A stretch of DNA of 64,000 nucleotides. Source: Brevibacillus ruminantium. Lineage in GTDB: Bacteria > Bacillota > Bacilli > Brevibacillales > Brevibacillaceae. Each line of letters opens with the position of its first letter. Position 1 is the stretch's first letter. Where the stretch lies: assembly GCF_023746555.1 (NCBI RefSeq), contig NZ_CP098755.1:1747001-1811000 (forward strand). The letters run 5' to 3'. Below the pieces are notes generated by a model that saw only the letters and a list, made by a program, of their open reading frames with translations, did not search any database and was not told the DNA's origin. Below, piece after piece: positions 17,047-25,693 of this stretch. The translations under genes and the position numbers were made by a program.

Positions 17047-17523
17047 TCATTTTTTCCACTGGGAGAAAATTTCATCCACATCCAGCAGCATGATCAGCTT
17101 GTCCTTCAAACGAGCGATCCCGTTGAGGAATTTGCCATCCACTCCGGCGACGATCGGCGGGGCAGGCTCTACCAGTGAGGACGGGATGTGCATGACCTCG
17201 GAGACGGCTTCGACGACGATCCCGATGTTTAAGCCTTCGAGCTGCAAGTCGACAAAACGGCTCTCTTCGGTGAGCGGAATCGGCTCCAGGCCAAACATGG
17301 TTCGCAGGTTGATAATCGGCAAAATGCTGCCGCGCAGGTCGATAACCCCTTCCACATAAGGGGGAGATTTGGGAAAACGGGTAACCGGCAAAGGCTTGAT
17401 GATTTCCTTTACCAACGAGATTGGCAAGCCGTAGTACTCATTTCCCATTTGAAAGAGAATGGCATGAACCGTATCTCCCTCTGTGTTCCAATCCGTATCT
17501 CCGTGTTGTTTCACCGTTTCCAT
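17047..17523 (-). CDS. cheW: CheW-like chemotaxis coupling protein
   Basis: 158 residues from ATG 17523 (GGGAGGG box upstream); the open frame reaches 17580 but has no better start. The CheW SH3-like double beta-barrel motifs are present: ILFQMGNEYYGLPISLVKEI, YVEGVIDLRGSILPIINLR and the C-terminal KDKLIMLLDVDEIF. CheW links chemoreceptors to the CheA kinase at the inner membrane face. The gene is isolated, with no CheA or receptor beside it, so it is likely an accessory copy. Confidence 0.9.
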   Translation of the reverse strand: METVKQHGDTDWNTEGDTVHAILFQMGNEYYGLPISLVKEIIKPLPVTRFPKSPPYVEGVIDLRGSILPIINLRTMFGLEPIPLTEESRFVDLQLEGLNIGIVVEAVSEVMHIPSSLVEPAPPIVAGVDGKFLNGIARLKDKLIMLLDVDEIFSQWKK

Positions 17524-17618
17524 TACCAGGTCCCTCCCGAAATCCTTTTGCAATCTATACCCGTATTGTACCACGGCCAAACCGAACGGGGAGGGAATTT
17601 TTCACAGAACTGCGCAAT

Positions 17619-17939
17619 TTACCAGGGAAAAAGACCCAGGGAGGAGACGACGACCAGCCCCAGACTGACGCCAAAACTGAGAAAGACATTCTTGCTGATG
17701 GCCATCATGGCTAAGCAAACCAGACTGGCGACAAGATACAACGGCTGGATGACAAATGTACCCGCATCCACAAACAGCGAAGGAAAGACCAGGGATGCAA
17801 AAATACCCAAGGGAATGAAGCTGAGCCCGTTTTTCAGGCGGGCAGAAAAATGCTTGCTGGGCAAGCGAAGAAAGGCTCGCCGGGAAAAATAGGTGATGGC
17901 TGCCATACTGAGAAAAAGCAACAAGCTCTCTGTCGTCAT
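17619..17939 (-). CDS. azlD: AzlD-family branched-chain amino acid export subunit
   Basis: A 106-residue hydrophobic protein with about four membrane segments, the size and pattern of AzlD. Its start overlaps the stop of azlC by 4 bp, the usual azlCD arrangement. AzlCD exports branched-chain amino acids or azaleucine in B. subtilis. The MocR-type gene upstream in the same operon is the probable regulator. Confidence 0.87.
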   Translation of the reverse strand: MTTESLLLFLSMAAITYFSRRAFLRLPSKHFSARLKNGLSFIPLGIFASLVFPSLFVDAGTFVIQPLYLVASLVCLAMMAISKNVFLSFGVSLGLVVVSSLGLFPW

Positions 17940-18673
17940 GCTGATTCCACTCCTCTGTTATCTTCCGTCAGATGATCGGCCTCTTCTTTTACCGGCAGCA
18001 AATAGCCGATGGCAAATGCCAGGCAGCCGGCGATCAGCACGGGCAGTCCAGTTGGAACGACAAAGGCCAATCCCACGGAGACTGCACCGCACAGAAGAAA
18101 AGCGAAGATGCGGATGACGGAAGAGAGTTGGTAGTAGGCAAGCGCCAAAAACATCGCTGTGAAGCTAAAACCCAGTCCGAGTGAAGCGGGATCAGGAATC
18201 CAGTTGCCTGCCGCCGTTCCCAGCAGGGTGCCGCCGCACCAGCTCGCATAGAGACTGACACTGACGCTGACGATATAAGGAAGATCGCTTTGATGATGGC
18301 GAAAACGGTTCAGCGTGATCGCGTACTGCTCGTCTGTCAGAAAAAAGGCGAGCGCGTTGACCTGCGAATTGGTAAACCGCTGATAATGCGGCGAGATGGA
18401 CAAGGCCATCAGGAAATGTCGAAGATTTAGCAGGCAGGTGGTCAGAATAATCGCCCACATGCCCGCGTGCTCGGCAATCATGGAGCTGGCGGCAAACTGT
18501 GCGGCTCCCGAGTAGACAAACAGGGACATCGCCAGGGTTTCCCAGGAAGTAAGACCGGCTTGCCCGGCAATCATTCCATAGATCGCCCCAAACAGAATAT
18601 AGCTGGCGATCAAGGGTGCGGCGTCCAGCAGCCCTTGCTTCCAGGTTGAGGCCAGGGGTGGTGCATTTTTCAT
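17936..18673 (-). CDS. azlC: AzlC-family branched-chain amino acid export permease
   Basis: A 245-residue membrane protein with the AzlC landmarks: GAIYGMIAGQAGLTSWETLAMSL split across two segments, FVYSGAAQFAA and LLNLRHFLMALSISPHY. With AzlD it forms a two-component amino acid exporter in the cytoplasmic membrane. It starts 6 bp after the MocR gene and overlaps azlD, so the three genes are one transcription unit. Confidence 0.92.
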   Translation of the reverse strand: MKNAPPLASTWKQGLLDAAPLIASYILFGAIYGMIAGQAGLTSWETLAMSLFVYSGAAQFAASSMIAEHAGMWAIILTTCLLNLRHFLMALSISPHYQRFTNSQVNALAFFLTDEQYAITLNRFRHHQSDLPYIVSVSVSLYASWCGGTLLGTAAGNWIPDPASLGLGFSFTAMFLALAYYQLSSVIRIFAFLLCGAVSVGLAFVVPTGLPVLIAGCLAFAIGYLLPVKEEADHLTEDNRGVESA

Positions 18674-18679
18674 AACATG

Positions 18680-20098
18680 TTACTCCTTTCGTGTTTGCAA
18701 CACATCGTCAATAATCCTCATGCCGCGGTCGATTTGCTCTGAGCGCTCATGGGTAAAACAGAGCCGGATAAAGGGCTGTTCGGCTTCGCGTGAAAGAAAC
18801 ATATCGCCGCAGGTAAAGGAGACGCCCTGTTTGGCACAATCGTTCATCAGCTTGCGAGCGTGAATCTCTTCCGGCAGCGAGACCCAGAAATAAAAACCGC
18901 CAGCGGGGTGTTCGTAGCGAATCCCGAGAGGAAAGAACCGATCCAGATGACCGGCCATGATGGCCGCCTGTTCCCTGTACTGCTGACGGACGACCTCGAG
19001 ATGCGGCTTCAGCGCCCCTTCCCGCAGGAAAGCGGCCAAGGCCAACTGCCCCAGTGTATTGGTGGTGATCGACAATTCTTTCATCCGTGTAAGCAGCTGG
19101 GCAAAGGGACGATTGGCAGCGACCCAGCCCACACGCAGACCGGGAAAAAGCAGCTTGGAAAAGGTGTTCAAATAGATGACGTTCCCCGACTGATCCAGCG
19201 ATTTCAGCGAGGGCGGCGGCTCCTTTTCCAGGTGCAGATGACGGTAAGCATCATCCTCCACGATGGGCAGCTCGTATTTCTCACTCAAGGCAAGCAATTG
19301 TTTACGCCGGCTCAAAGACATCGTCCATCCGGTTGGATTGTGGTAGGTCGGCACCGTGTAAAGCATGCGGGGGCGGCAGCGGGCCAGGATCCCTTCCAGC
19401 ACATCGATGCGCATCCCCTCGGCATCCATCGGTACGGGGACAATTTGCATGCCCAGCGATTGAAAGAGCTGAAGGGAACCGAAATACGTAGGCATTTCTG
19501 TCACCACCAGATCACCCGGCCTGGCCAAAAGGGAGGTGATCAGGAAAAGACCTTCCTGTGACCCACTCGTAATCACGATCTGTTCAGATGATGAGATTTG
19601 CTCCATGTCCATCCAGTCGACGAGATGCTCGCGCAGCTCCGGCAGCCCTTGCACAGAGGTAAAGTAGTAGGAATGAAGCTGTTCAGCCGAACTTTTGACG
19701 TAGTCGGAGAAGCCTGACGATTCCAGCGTGTGCTTGCCGCCGTCACCGTGAGCGAAATTGATGGTATCCGGATATTTATCTGTCACAGCCAGAAGCTCTG
19801 CCATATGGGAGGGAGCCGAGGCCAGTGTACTATAGGCACGCTGGTGCCAATGATTTCGGGGACTGGCATAGGCGGGAGTCAATGCCTCGACAAACCGCCC
19901 GCTGCCCATTCTGCTAAAAATCAGACCCTCTGCTTCCAGTTCGGTGTAAGCGCGGACGATGGTGTTGCGGCTGACCTCCAGTTGTTCTGCCAGTTTTCTC
20001 TCTGGCGGCAAAGGGGAGCCAATTGCGAGTTCTCCGCTTAAAATCTGATAGCGCAACTGGTTGTAAACACGTGTATAAATCGGTTTGCGTCCCATCAT
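18680..20098 (-). CDS. MocR/PdxR-type regulator (GntR HTH fused to PLP aminotransferase domain)
   Basis: The 472-residue protein begins with a GntR winged helix (residues 5-75: YNQLRYQILSGELAIGSPLP, then RKLAEQLEVSRNTIVRAY). A type I aminotransferase domain follows, with the PLP lysine in TFSKLLFPGLRVGW near residue 315. MocR proteins usually bind PLP or amino compounds and control neighbouring transport or metabolic genes. Here it is the first gene of an operon with azlCD, so it may sense the exported amino acid. ATG 20098 or 20095 can start it. Confidence 0.92.
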   Translation of the reverse strand: MMGRKPIYTRVYNQLRYQILSGELAIGSPLPPERKLAEQLEVSRNTIVRAYTELEAEGLIFSRMGSGRFVEALTPAYASPRNHWHQRAYSTLASAPSHMAELLAVTDKYPDTINFAHGDGGKHTLESSGFSDYVKSSAEQLHSYYFTSVQGLPELREHLVDWMDMEQISSSEQIVITSGSQEGLFLITSLLARPGDLVVTEMPTYFGSLQLFQSLGMQIVPVPMDAEGMRIDVLEGILARCRPRMLYTVPTYHNPTGWTMSLSRRKQLLALSEKYELPIVEDDAYRHLHLEKEPPPSLKSLDQSGNVIYLNTFSKLLFPGLRVGWVAANRPFAQLLTRMKELSITTNTLGQLALAAFLREGALKPHLEVVRQQYREQAAIMAGHLDRFFPLGIRYEHPAGGFYFWVSLPEEIHARKLMNDCAKQGVSFTCGDMFLSREAEQPFIRLCFTHERSEQIDRGMRIIDDVLQTRKE

Positions 20099-20172
20099 GT
20101 CGCCTCTTTTTTACGCATTCTATTGAACATACTATACGCGCAATTCAGCATGAATAAAAGAGCCAATTTTCT

Positions 20173-20221
20173 TGCAAAAAAAAGCCACAGACCAAAGGGG
20201 CAGTTTGCTGCCGGTCTGTGG
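20173..20221 (-). terminator. Rho-independent terminator of the 20291-20812 gene
   Basis: On the minus strand CCACAGACC pairs perfectly with GGTCTGTGG, with an inner GGCAG/CTGCC stem, followed by a T8 run. It lies about 70 bp past the gene's stop. Confidence 0.85.
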
Positions 20222-20290
20222 AAAATGAATATGCCGTCCATGAAAGCGGTAAGGATCAGGCATTTTTGCGTAACCAGGATCGATTTTCTT

Positions 20291-20812
20291 TTACGGTTCG
20301 CGCAGCTGCTCGATGGAGATGCCCTGTTCCAAGGCAAACTCGAAATCGTCGATATCATAAAACTGGACAGGCACGACATACTCCAAAATCCGATCCTCAA
20401 AGTCAGGCTGGTCTGTAATCAGCGGGATGTCAAAATGCATGCCCGTCAGCAGCAGCTGGGTTTCTACGGGGTCAAACAGCTCGCCCCAAAGCGCATTGTC
20501 CTCTACCTTTACGACGTTTAGCGTAACCCCGTTAGGAAAGGTAAATGGGATGCTGGACCAGGGTGCGACCAGCCCTTTTTCCAGGCGCTTGCGGTTGAAA
20601 GGATCAGCAAAGAACTGGCTCATCTCTTGCATCACACGCCGGACGTGCAGATCGTCCTCAGGATCTGGCATGATCGGTTCAGGACTATGGTAAAATTCAT
20701 CCAATTCGTAGATTGTCGACGAAGGGATAAAATATTCAACTGGTTGCGAAGGTGCCATCAATTCTCCGTAGATGGCCAACATGATCGCTTCGATAACGAA
20801 TTGTTTCGACAT
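20291..20812 (-). CDS. Conserved Bacillales hypothetical protein
   Basis: 173 residues from ATG 20812 (AGGAGGG box); the open frame extends upstream into the intergenic region without a usable site. The start MSKQFVIEAIMLAIYGE, then PDPEDDLHVRRVMQEM and the ending YDIDDFEFALEQGI match a family I remember from Bacillales, often labelled ADP-heptose synthase. That label has no support in the visible motifs. It is acidic, soluble and of unknown function. It is divergent from the TerC gene, with a 130-bp gap. Confidence 0.75.
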   Translation of the reverse strand: MSKQFVIEAIMLAIYGELMAPSQPVEYFIPSSTIYELDEFYHSPEPIMPDPEDDLHVRRVMQEMSQFFADPFNRKRLEKGLVAPWSSIPFTFPNGVTLNVVKVEDNALWGELFDPVETQLLLTGMHFDIPLITDQPDFEDRILEYVVPVQFYDIDDFEFALEQGISIEQLREP

Positions 20813-20943
20813 TTCGACAACCCTCCTCGCTACCATCATACTAAAAGTAACGGTTTGACAACAACCCTGGACAGGCATAGGATATCGTTGATTTTTTATA
20901 CACGGATCGTGGAAGACTAAATGTCGACAAGGGGGCGCAGGTA

Positions 20944-21630
20944 TTGTTGGAACCGGCTTTTTTTTCAGCACTTTTGCTCATCATCACGATCAATATTGTC
21001 CTCAGCGGAGACAATGCAGTTGTCATTGCCATTGCCTGTCGCAGACTGACACCGCCGCAGAGAAAGAAGGCGATTATCTGGGCTACCGGTTTGGCTATCA
21101 TCGTCCGTATCATCGCAACGGCACTGGCTGTCTATCTATTGAAGATTCCCTATCTGTATCTGATAGGCGGGCTTATCCTGATCTGGATCAGCTACAAGCT
21201 GCTGCGCGAGGAGGAGGGAAGCGGGCAAATAAACGCCAGTGACAATCTGGTCCAAGCGGTAAAAACCATCGTGCTTGCCGATGTCATGATGGGGCTGGAC
21301 AATGTCCTGGCGATTGCCGGGGCAGCCGGCGGGAACATGCTGCTGATCATCCTGGGGCTCTTGATCAGTATTCCGATCATGGTGTTTGGCAGCCAGTTGA
21401 TCCTCAAAGCGATGGAGCGCATCCCGTGGCTGGTTTATTTCGGATCGGGCATTCTTGCCTGGGCAGCAGCCAAAATGATTTTCGAGGAGAGACTGGTAGC
21501 AGAGTGGGTCCAGGGGAAATACGGGGTGGAAGAGGCTTGCAAGATCGTGATTGTCAGTGTTGTCCTGGTTTTGGGTTATATCCAGCGGAAGAAAAGCAGC
21601 GAAAGAAAAACAGCCGAGCAAAGGCCTTAG
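20944..21630 (+). CDS. TerC-family membrane protein (YjbE-like)
   Basis: A 228-residue integral membrane protein with TerC motifs: SGDNAVVIAIACRRL near residue 20 and MMGLDNVLAIAGAAGGN in the second half. Both carry the conserved Asp-Asn pair, with about seven hydrophobic segments. TerC/YjbE/YkoY proteins are linked to manganese efflux and metallation of exported proteins. The start is TTG 20944, with AGGGGGCG upstream. No yybP-ykoY type riboswitch is evident in the short leader. The C-terminus is a Lys/Arg-rich tail. Confidence 0.9.
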   Translation: MLEPAFFSALLLIITINIVLSGDNAVVIAIACRRLTPPQRKKAIIWATGLAIIVRIIATALAVYLLKIPYLYLIGGLILIWISYKLLREEEGSGQINASDNLVQAVKTIVLADVMMGLDNVLAIAGAAGGNMLLIILGLLISIPIMVFGSQLILKAMERIPWLVYFGSGILAWAAAKMIFEERLVAEWVQGKYGVEEACKIVIVSVVLVLGYIQRKKSSERKTAEQRP

Positions 21631-21637
21631 TGCATCC

Positions 21638-22726
21638 CTATACCGATTTGACGATTGTGATGCTCATGCAATCCTTGTGATAGAGATCCAATTCATACGG
21701 GGAGGCGACGGGTGAGCCGTCCGGTTCCCGGAGAATTCTGACGATGGGGCGGTTGACTGCAAGCGGGTTTACCTCTGAGACGACGCCGATGTGACCGGTA
21801 TTGAGCTGGACGGTGGAGGCGATGGGATACACGGCCACATGCTGCAAAAACAGTTTCACCAAATCCAGGTCAAACATGCTGTTTCCAACAGCAAAGAGAA
21901 GCTCTGTTGCCTCACTGGGAGAATACCCGGTGCGAAACGGGCGGGGGGAAATCAGCGCATCGAACACGTCCGCAATCGCTACGATTTGGGCGTATTCATG
22001 TATCTGCTTGTCTTTTAATTGGCGAGGATATCCGGTCCCGTCATAGCGTTCGTGATGCTGCAGGGCACAGTGGGCAGATAACAGGGAGATGTTGTACTGC
22101 GTACGCAAAAGGTTGAAGCCATCCTCTGTATGGTAGCGAATCCGCTGTCGTTCTTCTTCATTCAACTCTGTCTTCTTGTTCCACAATTCTTTGGGAAGCT
22201 GCGTCATGCCGATATCAAACAGGAGAGCCCCGATTCCCAGTTCCATCAACTGCTGCTGGTTGTAGCCTTTTGCCAGACCAATAATACCGGCAAGTACGGA
22301 GACATTGACCGCATGATGGAAAAAGTAACCGTCCAGGGTGTGCAGATTGCACAGGTTGACCAGAATATCCCGGCGGCTGCTCAAGTCGCTGAGAATATCG
22401 CCAAACACTTTTTGAAAAATCTGTCCCAGGTCGGGAAGAGAAGTGCGGCGCTGCAGGGTCTGTTTTTCCATCAGCCCGGTCATGGTGGAGTAGATCGCAT
22501 CGACAGCCTGCTTTCTGGTTTCATCACGGATCGAGTCTTCCGGAATGATGTCCTCCGTATCCTTGTCTTCGATGTACAGCGTCTCAATACCCATGTTGAT
22601 CAGGCGTTGAATATAGCGGTCAGTCAGTGCGACGCCATGGCCCAAAAGTACATTGCCATTTTCCAGAAAGATTGTCTTGGCAATTATTTCTCCGGCTTTT
22701 ACTGAGTGGATATGTACTTTTCTCAC
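21638..22726 (-). CDS. HD-GYP-like domain protein with altered metal ligand
   Basis: 362 residues from GTG 22726, which has an AGGAG box 8 bp upstream. An N-terminal region (about 1-100) precedes an HD-GYP domain: HHAVNVSVLAGIIGLAKGY, LLFDIGMTQLPKELW, HHERYDGTGYP and IVAIADVFDALISPRPFR. Active cyclic-di-GMP phosphodiesterases carry HDIGK where this protein has FDIGM, so a metal-ligand histidine is missing while the GYP motif is kept. It may bind rather than cleave its nucleotide. It converges on TerC with only 7 bp between them. Confidence 0.88.
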   Translation of the reverse strand: MRKVHIHSVKAGEIIAKTIFLENGNVLLGHGVALTDRYIQRLINMGIETLYIEDKDTEDIIPEDSIRDETRKQAVDAIYSTMTGLMEKQTLQRRTSLPDLGQIFQKVFGDILSDLSSRRDILVNLCNLHTLDGYFFHHAVNVSVLAGIIGLAKGYNQQQLMELGIGALLFDIGMTQLPKELWNKKTELNEEERQRIRYHTEDGFNLLRTQYNISLLSAHCALQHHERYDGTGYPRQLKDKQIHEYAQIVAIADVFDALISPRPFRTGYSPSEATELLFAVGNSMFDLDLVKLFLQHVAVYPIASTVQLNTGHIGVVSEVNPLAVNRPIVRILREPDGSPVASPYELDLYHKDCMSITIVKSV

Positions 22727-22857
22727 ACTGCATACTCCTGTCTTTTGAGTATATTCTCTCAAGATATGTATCGTTTCAAGCGAGGTGATTAGATAAAATA
22801 TAGCACAAAAGACCGTATTCTAAAAAGTTTTTCACAAGAAAACACGACTTTAGAACC

Positions 22858-22890
22858 ATGAAAAAAGCAGGGCTTTTTACTGCCCTGCCG
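22858..22890 (-). terminator. Rho-independent terminator
   Basis: GCAGGGC/GCCCTGC around an 8-nt loop, followed by TTTTTT on the minus strand. It overlaps the last codons of the MerR-like gene. Confidence 0.87.
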
Positions 22891-23494
22891 TGATATTTCG
22901 ATTTGAGCGGGTGAACCAGCGAAACGGGTTGAGGGACCAACGGGTTTGATAGCGATCAAAACGCTCTTTGCGGCGTGTCAGGCGCTGCTGCATCAAATCC
23001 ATTTCAAAGGTGACACGGCGCATCTCCAAACGCAAAGATTCCTGCATTTCTTCGATATCAGTCAGCTTTTGCAAGAGAGTGGACTGCATGTGATTCATAT
23101 CAGGCAGTTGAGAGAGCTCCTGCTGAACCTGGATGATCGCTTCTGAGATGGTACTATGCATCCCCGGGGAAGCAGCAGAAACTGGCCCGGTAATGGCTTC
23201 AGCCAGCTCATCCGCAACAGCCACTTCACTTTCTGTCAGAATTGACGCCGGTATGAGACCTTCCTCGATGAGCTGCCGCTGGATTTCACGAAGCGAGAGC
23301 TTTCCCTCTTCCTTTCTCAGTTTCACCTCACGCAGTACAGAAAAACCTGTTTCACTGATCAGGTAGTGACCCTGCGGATTTTTTAGTCGTTCCTGCGCGG
23401 GAACAAACATGTCCAGCCAATTTCTCAAAGTCCGCACATGCACATCTAGCCGATCTGCCACTTCCTTAGAAGCCATCCACACTTGAACATCCAT
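22877..23494 (-). CDS. MerR-like HTH protein with C-terminal coiled coil (RacA-like layout)
   Basis: 205 residues from ATG 23494 (AAGGAG box). The first 75 residues form a MerR-type winged helix (WMASKEVADRLDVHVRTLRNWL, with the GHYLISETGFSVLREV wing). The rest is helical with heptad-like patterns (MQSTLLQKLTDIEEMQESLR), ending in basic residues. There is no ligand-binding Cys cluster. The layout recalls RacA, the chromosome-anchoring protein of sporulating bacilli, but it could be another DNA-binding adaptor. Upstream, minus-strand sequence is AT-rich. Confidence 0.78.
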   Translation of the reverse strand: MDVQVWMASKEVADRLDVHVRTLRNWLDMFVPAQERLKNPQGHYLISETGFSVLREVKLRKEEGKLSLREIQRQLIEEGLIPASILTESEVAVADELAEAITGPVSAASPGMHSTISEAIIQVQQELSQLPDMNHMQSTLLQKLTDIEEMQESLRLEMRRVTFEMDLMQQRLTRRKERFDRYQTRWSLNPFRWFTRSNRNITAGQ

Positions 23495-23704
23495 TCGAAT
23501 CACTCCTTTTCCCCATCAGGGATTCCCGGTTGCCTCATTATAGCACCATTTTTTTCCCGGTAAGAGATTGTCGACAAAGGTTCTAAAAACTAGTGATTTT
23601 TCGGCTAATTCGGACAGGCTGCCGTACTTTGTCGATACACATAATGCATGGGACATGCGCGTAGAATGGAAAGGACATCACCCGGAAGAAGGGAAGGCGG
23701 TCTG

Positions 23705-24439
23705 ATGCAGCCATACATCCCACTTGTCCTGCTGTTGGCTGCGGTGGCCAGCAGCATTGGCGGTCTGCTGTTGTGCGTGCGGTCTTGGTCAGAAAAATCT
23801 CTCTTTGCCATGATTAGTGTGGGAGCCGGTCTGCTCCTGGCGATCACCCTGATGGATATGCTCCCACATGCCTTGCTCGCGGGAGGGGGACGGGTCATGC
23901 CGTTTGTCCTCATCGGTTTTTCCCTGCTGTTTATGCTGGACTGGTTGGGGCATTCCGGGGCAAAAGAGAGCACATCAGGCTATGCGGGGATCGTTGGGGT
24001 TTTGTCCGGATTTTTGCTCCATGCCTATGTGGAGGGAATTTCGCTTCTGGCCAGCTTTTGGGTGAATTTGCAGGTAGGCTGGTCTGTGCTGCTTGCGATG
24101 CTGCTCCATAAAGTGCCGGATGGAGTGACAGTGGCGTCGCTTCTGCTGGCTGTGACGCGTTCGCGGAAAAAAGCGTTGTGGGGTGCTACAGGACTGGGTA
24201 TCGCCACGCTTGCAGGCGCCTTCAGCTTTCAAATCGCAGAGCCGTTTCTGCGGAAAGAGTGGCTTCCCTTGCTGATGGCCTTGGCTTCCGGTGTATTTCT
24301 TTACGTTGCGGCCAGTCATCTGATCCCTCTTATCCTGCGGGAGCGGGACAGAGATCTGGGTCTATTTTTTATCGCCGGAATGGTCGCCTATCTTTTGCTG
24401 ATGTCTTTTTTTCACCAAGGTCCGCATCAGCATGCATAA
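23705..24439 (+). CDS. ZIP-family divalent metal transporter
   Basis: A 244-residue membrane protein with eight hydrophobic segments. The ZIP metal-path motifs are HAYVEGISL (HxxxEG) in one helix and HKVPDGVTVASLLL (HxxxDG) in the next. It ends in a His-rich tail, HQGPHQHA. ZIP proteins bring zinc, iron or manganese toward the cytoplasm. I start at ATG 23705 because the first hydrophobic helix begins there and GAAGGCGG precedes it; the frame is open to 23648. Confidence 0.87.
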   Translation: MQPYIPLVLLLAAVASSIGGLLLCVRSWSEKSLFAMISVGAGLLLAITLMDMLPHALLAGGGRVMPFVLIGFSLLFMLDWLGHSGAKESTSGYAGIVGVLSGFLLHAYVEGISLLASFWVNLQVGWSVLLAMLLHKVPDGVTVASLLLAVTRSRKKALWGATGLGIATLAGAFSFQIAEPFLRKEWLPLLMALASGVFLYVAASHLIPLILRERDRDLGLFFIAGMVAYLLLMSFFHQGPHQHA

Positions 24440-24511
24440 ACCTCTTTCCTGCTAGTTAGTCTAAGAACATACATTTTCGAGCAGCTTGCGCAGGAAAGGA
24501 GCGAAAAAACA

Positions 24512-24679
24512 TTGGGGCAACGTGAAGACTGGCCGCATCAGGAAGAAGAGTCGCAGATGAAGGCGGAATTCCCGGAAAACGGTACACCCTTGAATCCGGT
24601 AGAAGAGCCCTGGGCGTTTGCCGACTCAGCCGCCGCTTCTGTCGAAAATCTGGCAGAATCCATGCAGCAGGGAGAATAG
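24512..24679 (+). CDS. Small acidic hypothetical protein (55 aa)
   Basis: A TTG-started frame of 55 residues with an AAAGGAG box 9 bp upstream. The product is very acidic and Gln/Glu-rich (REDWPHQEEESQMKAEF at the start, ENLAESMQQGE at the end), with no Cys and no hydrophobic helix. It is probably a real small gene because of the ribosome binding site and the snug position between the ZIP gene and fabI. Its function is unknown. Confidence 0.55.
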   Translation: MGQREDWPHQEEESQMKAEFPENGTPLNPVEEPWAFADSAAASVENLAESMQQGE

Positions 24680-24786
24680 CCTGTCTTTCGGCCCTTTTTG
24701 CGAGGTTTTCCCCTGAATTGCTCTCGTAACCGTAGACAAGATCGGTTATAATGGCAGGGAAATACGTAGGAAGGGGCCGATACATA

Positions 24787-25560
24787 ATGATGAATCTTCT
24801 TCAAGGAAAAAATATTGTGATTATGGGCGTGGCCAACCACCGCAGCATTGCCTGGGGAATTGCCCAATCCCTTAGCAAAGCCGGGGCCAACCTGATTTTT
24901 ACCTATCAGGGGGAGCGCTTGCGCGAGAACGTAGCCAAGCTGGTGGAAGAGCTGGAGGGTGAATCCCTGCTGATCAACTGTGATGTGACCAAAGACGAGG
25001 AAGTGGAAGCCGCTTTTGCCGAAATTAAGGAAAAAGTAGGCGTGATCCACGGATTGGCACACTGCATCGCATTTGCCAAAACCGAGGAGCTGGAAGGCGA
25101 ATTTGTCAATACTTCCCGGGATGGATACGCACTGGCTCAGGACATCAGTGCCTTCTCACTCGTCGCTGTGGCGCGGGCAGCTCGTCCGTTGATGAGCGAA
25201 GGGGGAAGCATCGTGACCATGACCTATCTGGGCGGCGAACGCGTCGTGCCGAACTATAACGTCATGGGTGTGGCCAAAGCCGCGCTGGATGCTTCCGTAC
25301 GCTATCTGGCCAGTGACCTGGGCAAGGAAAACATCCGTGTCAATGCAATCTCTGCAGGGCCGATTCGCACGCTGGCAGCAAAAGGGATTCGCAACTTCAA
25401 CAGCGTCTTGAAAGAGATCGAAGAGCGCGCGCCGCTGCGCCGCACCATCGACCAATCTGAAGTGGGCGACACGGCATTGTTCCTGATGAGCCATCTGTCC
25501 CGCGGAATTACCGGTGAAATCATTCACGTAGATGCCGGCTACAGCATCATGGGCAAATAA
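24787..25560 (+). CDS. fabI: Enoyl-[acyl-carrier-protein] reductase [NADH]
   Basis: The 257-residue protein is an atypical short-chain dehydrogenase of the FabI type: N-terminal NIVIMGVANHRSIAWGIA, CDVTKDEEVEAAF, and the active-site region MTYLGGERVVPNYNVMGVAKAALD with the Tyr-x6-Lys spacing of FabI. It performs the last reduction step of fatty acid elongation and is the triclosan target in related species. ATG 24787 or 24790 can start it. A TATAAT at 24747-24752 is a likely -10 box, without a good -35. A long terminator follows. Confidence 0.95.
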   Translation: MMNLLQGKNIVIMGVANHRSIAWGIAQSLSKAGANLIFTYQGERLRENVAKLVEELEGESLLINCDVTKDEEVEAAFAEIKEKVGVIHGLAHCIAFAKTEELEGEFVNTSRDGYALAQDISAFSLVAVARAARPLMSEGGSIVTMTYLGGERVVPNYNVMGVAKAALDASVRYLASDLGKENIRVNAISAGPIRTLAAKGIRNFNSVLKEIEERAPLRRTIDQSEVGDTALFLMSHLSRGITGEIIHVDAGYSIMGK

Positions 25561-25575
25561 AAAGCATAACAAGAA

Positions 25576-25630
25576 TAAAAGGCTCCCGTTATCCGCATGC
25601 TAGACGAAAATGCGGAAGGGAGCCTTTGTC
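25576..25630 (+). terminator. Two-part hairpin terminator of fabI
   Basis: AAAGGCTCCC pairs with GGGAGCCTTT, with an inner CCGCAT/ATGCGG helix. The T-run is short, so termination is likely but not certain. Confidence 0.7.
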
Positions 25631-25693
25631 ATGTTTCCGATTATTACCAATATGGAAGAGTGGTTGATTTACATGGGAGGCGGTATTGATCGC

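Noticed and set aside
20813-20943. yybP-ykoY manganese riboswitch before the TerC gene
   Set aside because: The leader is too short and shows none of the expected stems; only a ribosome box and a TTG start are present.
22727-22770. A further ECF promoter before the HD-GYP gene
   Set aside because: TGAAAC is present on the minus strand, but no CGTA/CGTC follows at 16 or 17 bp.
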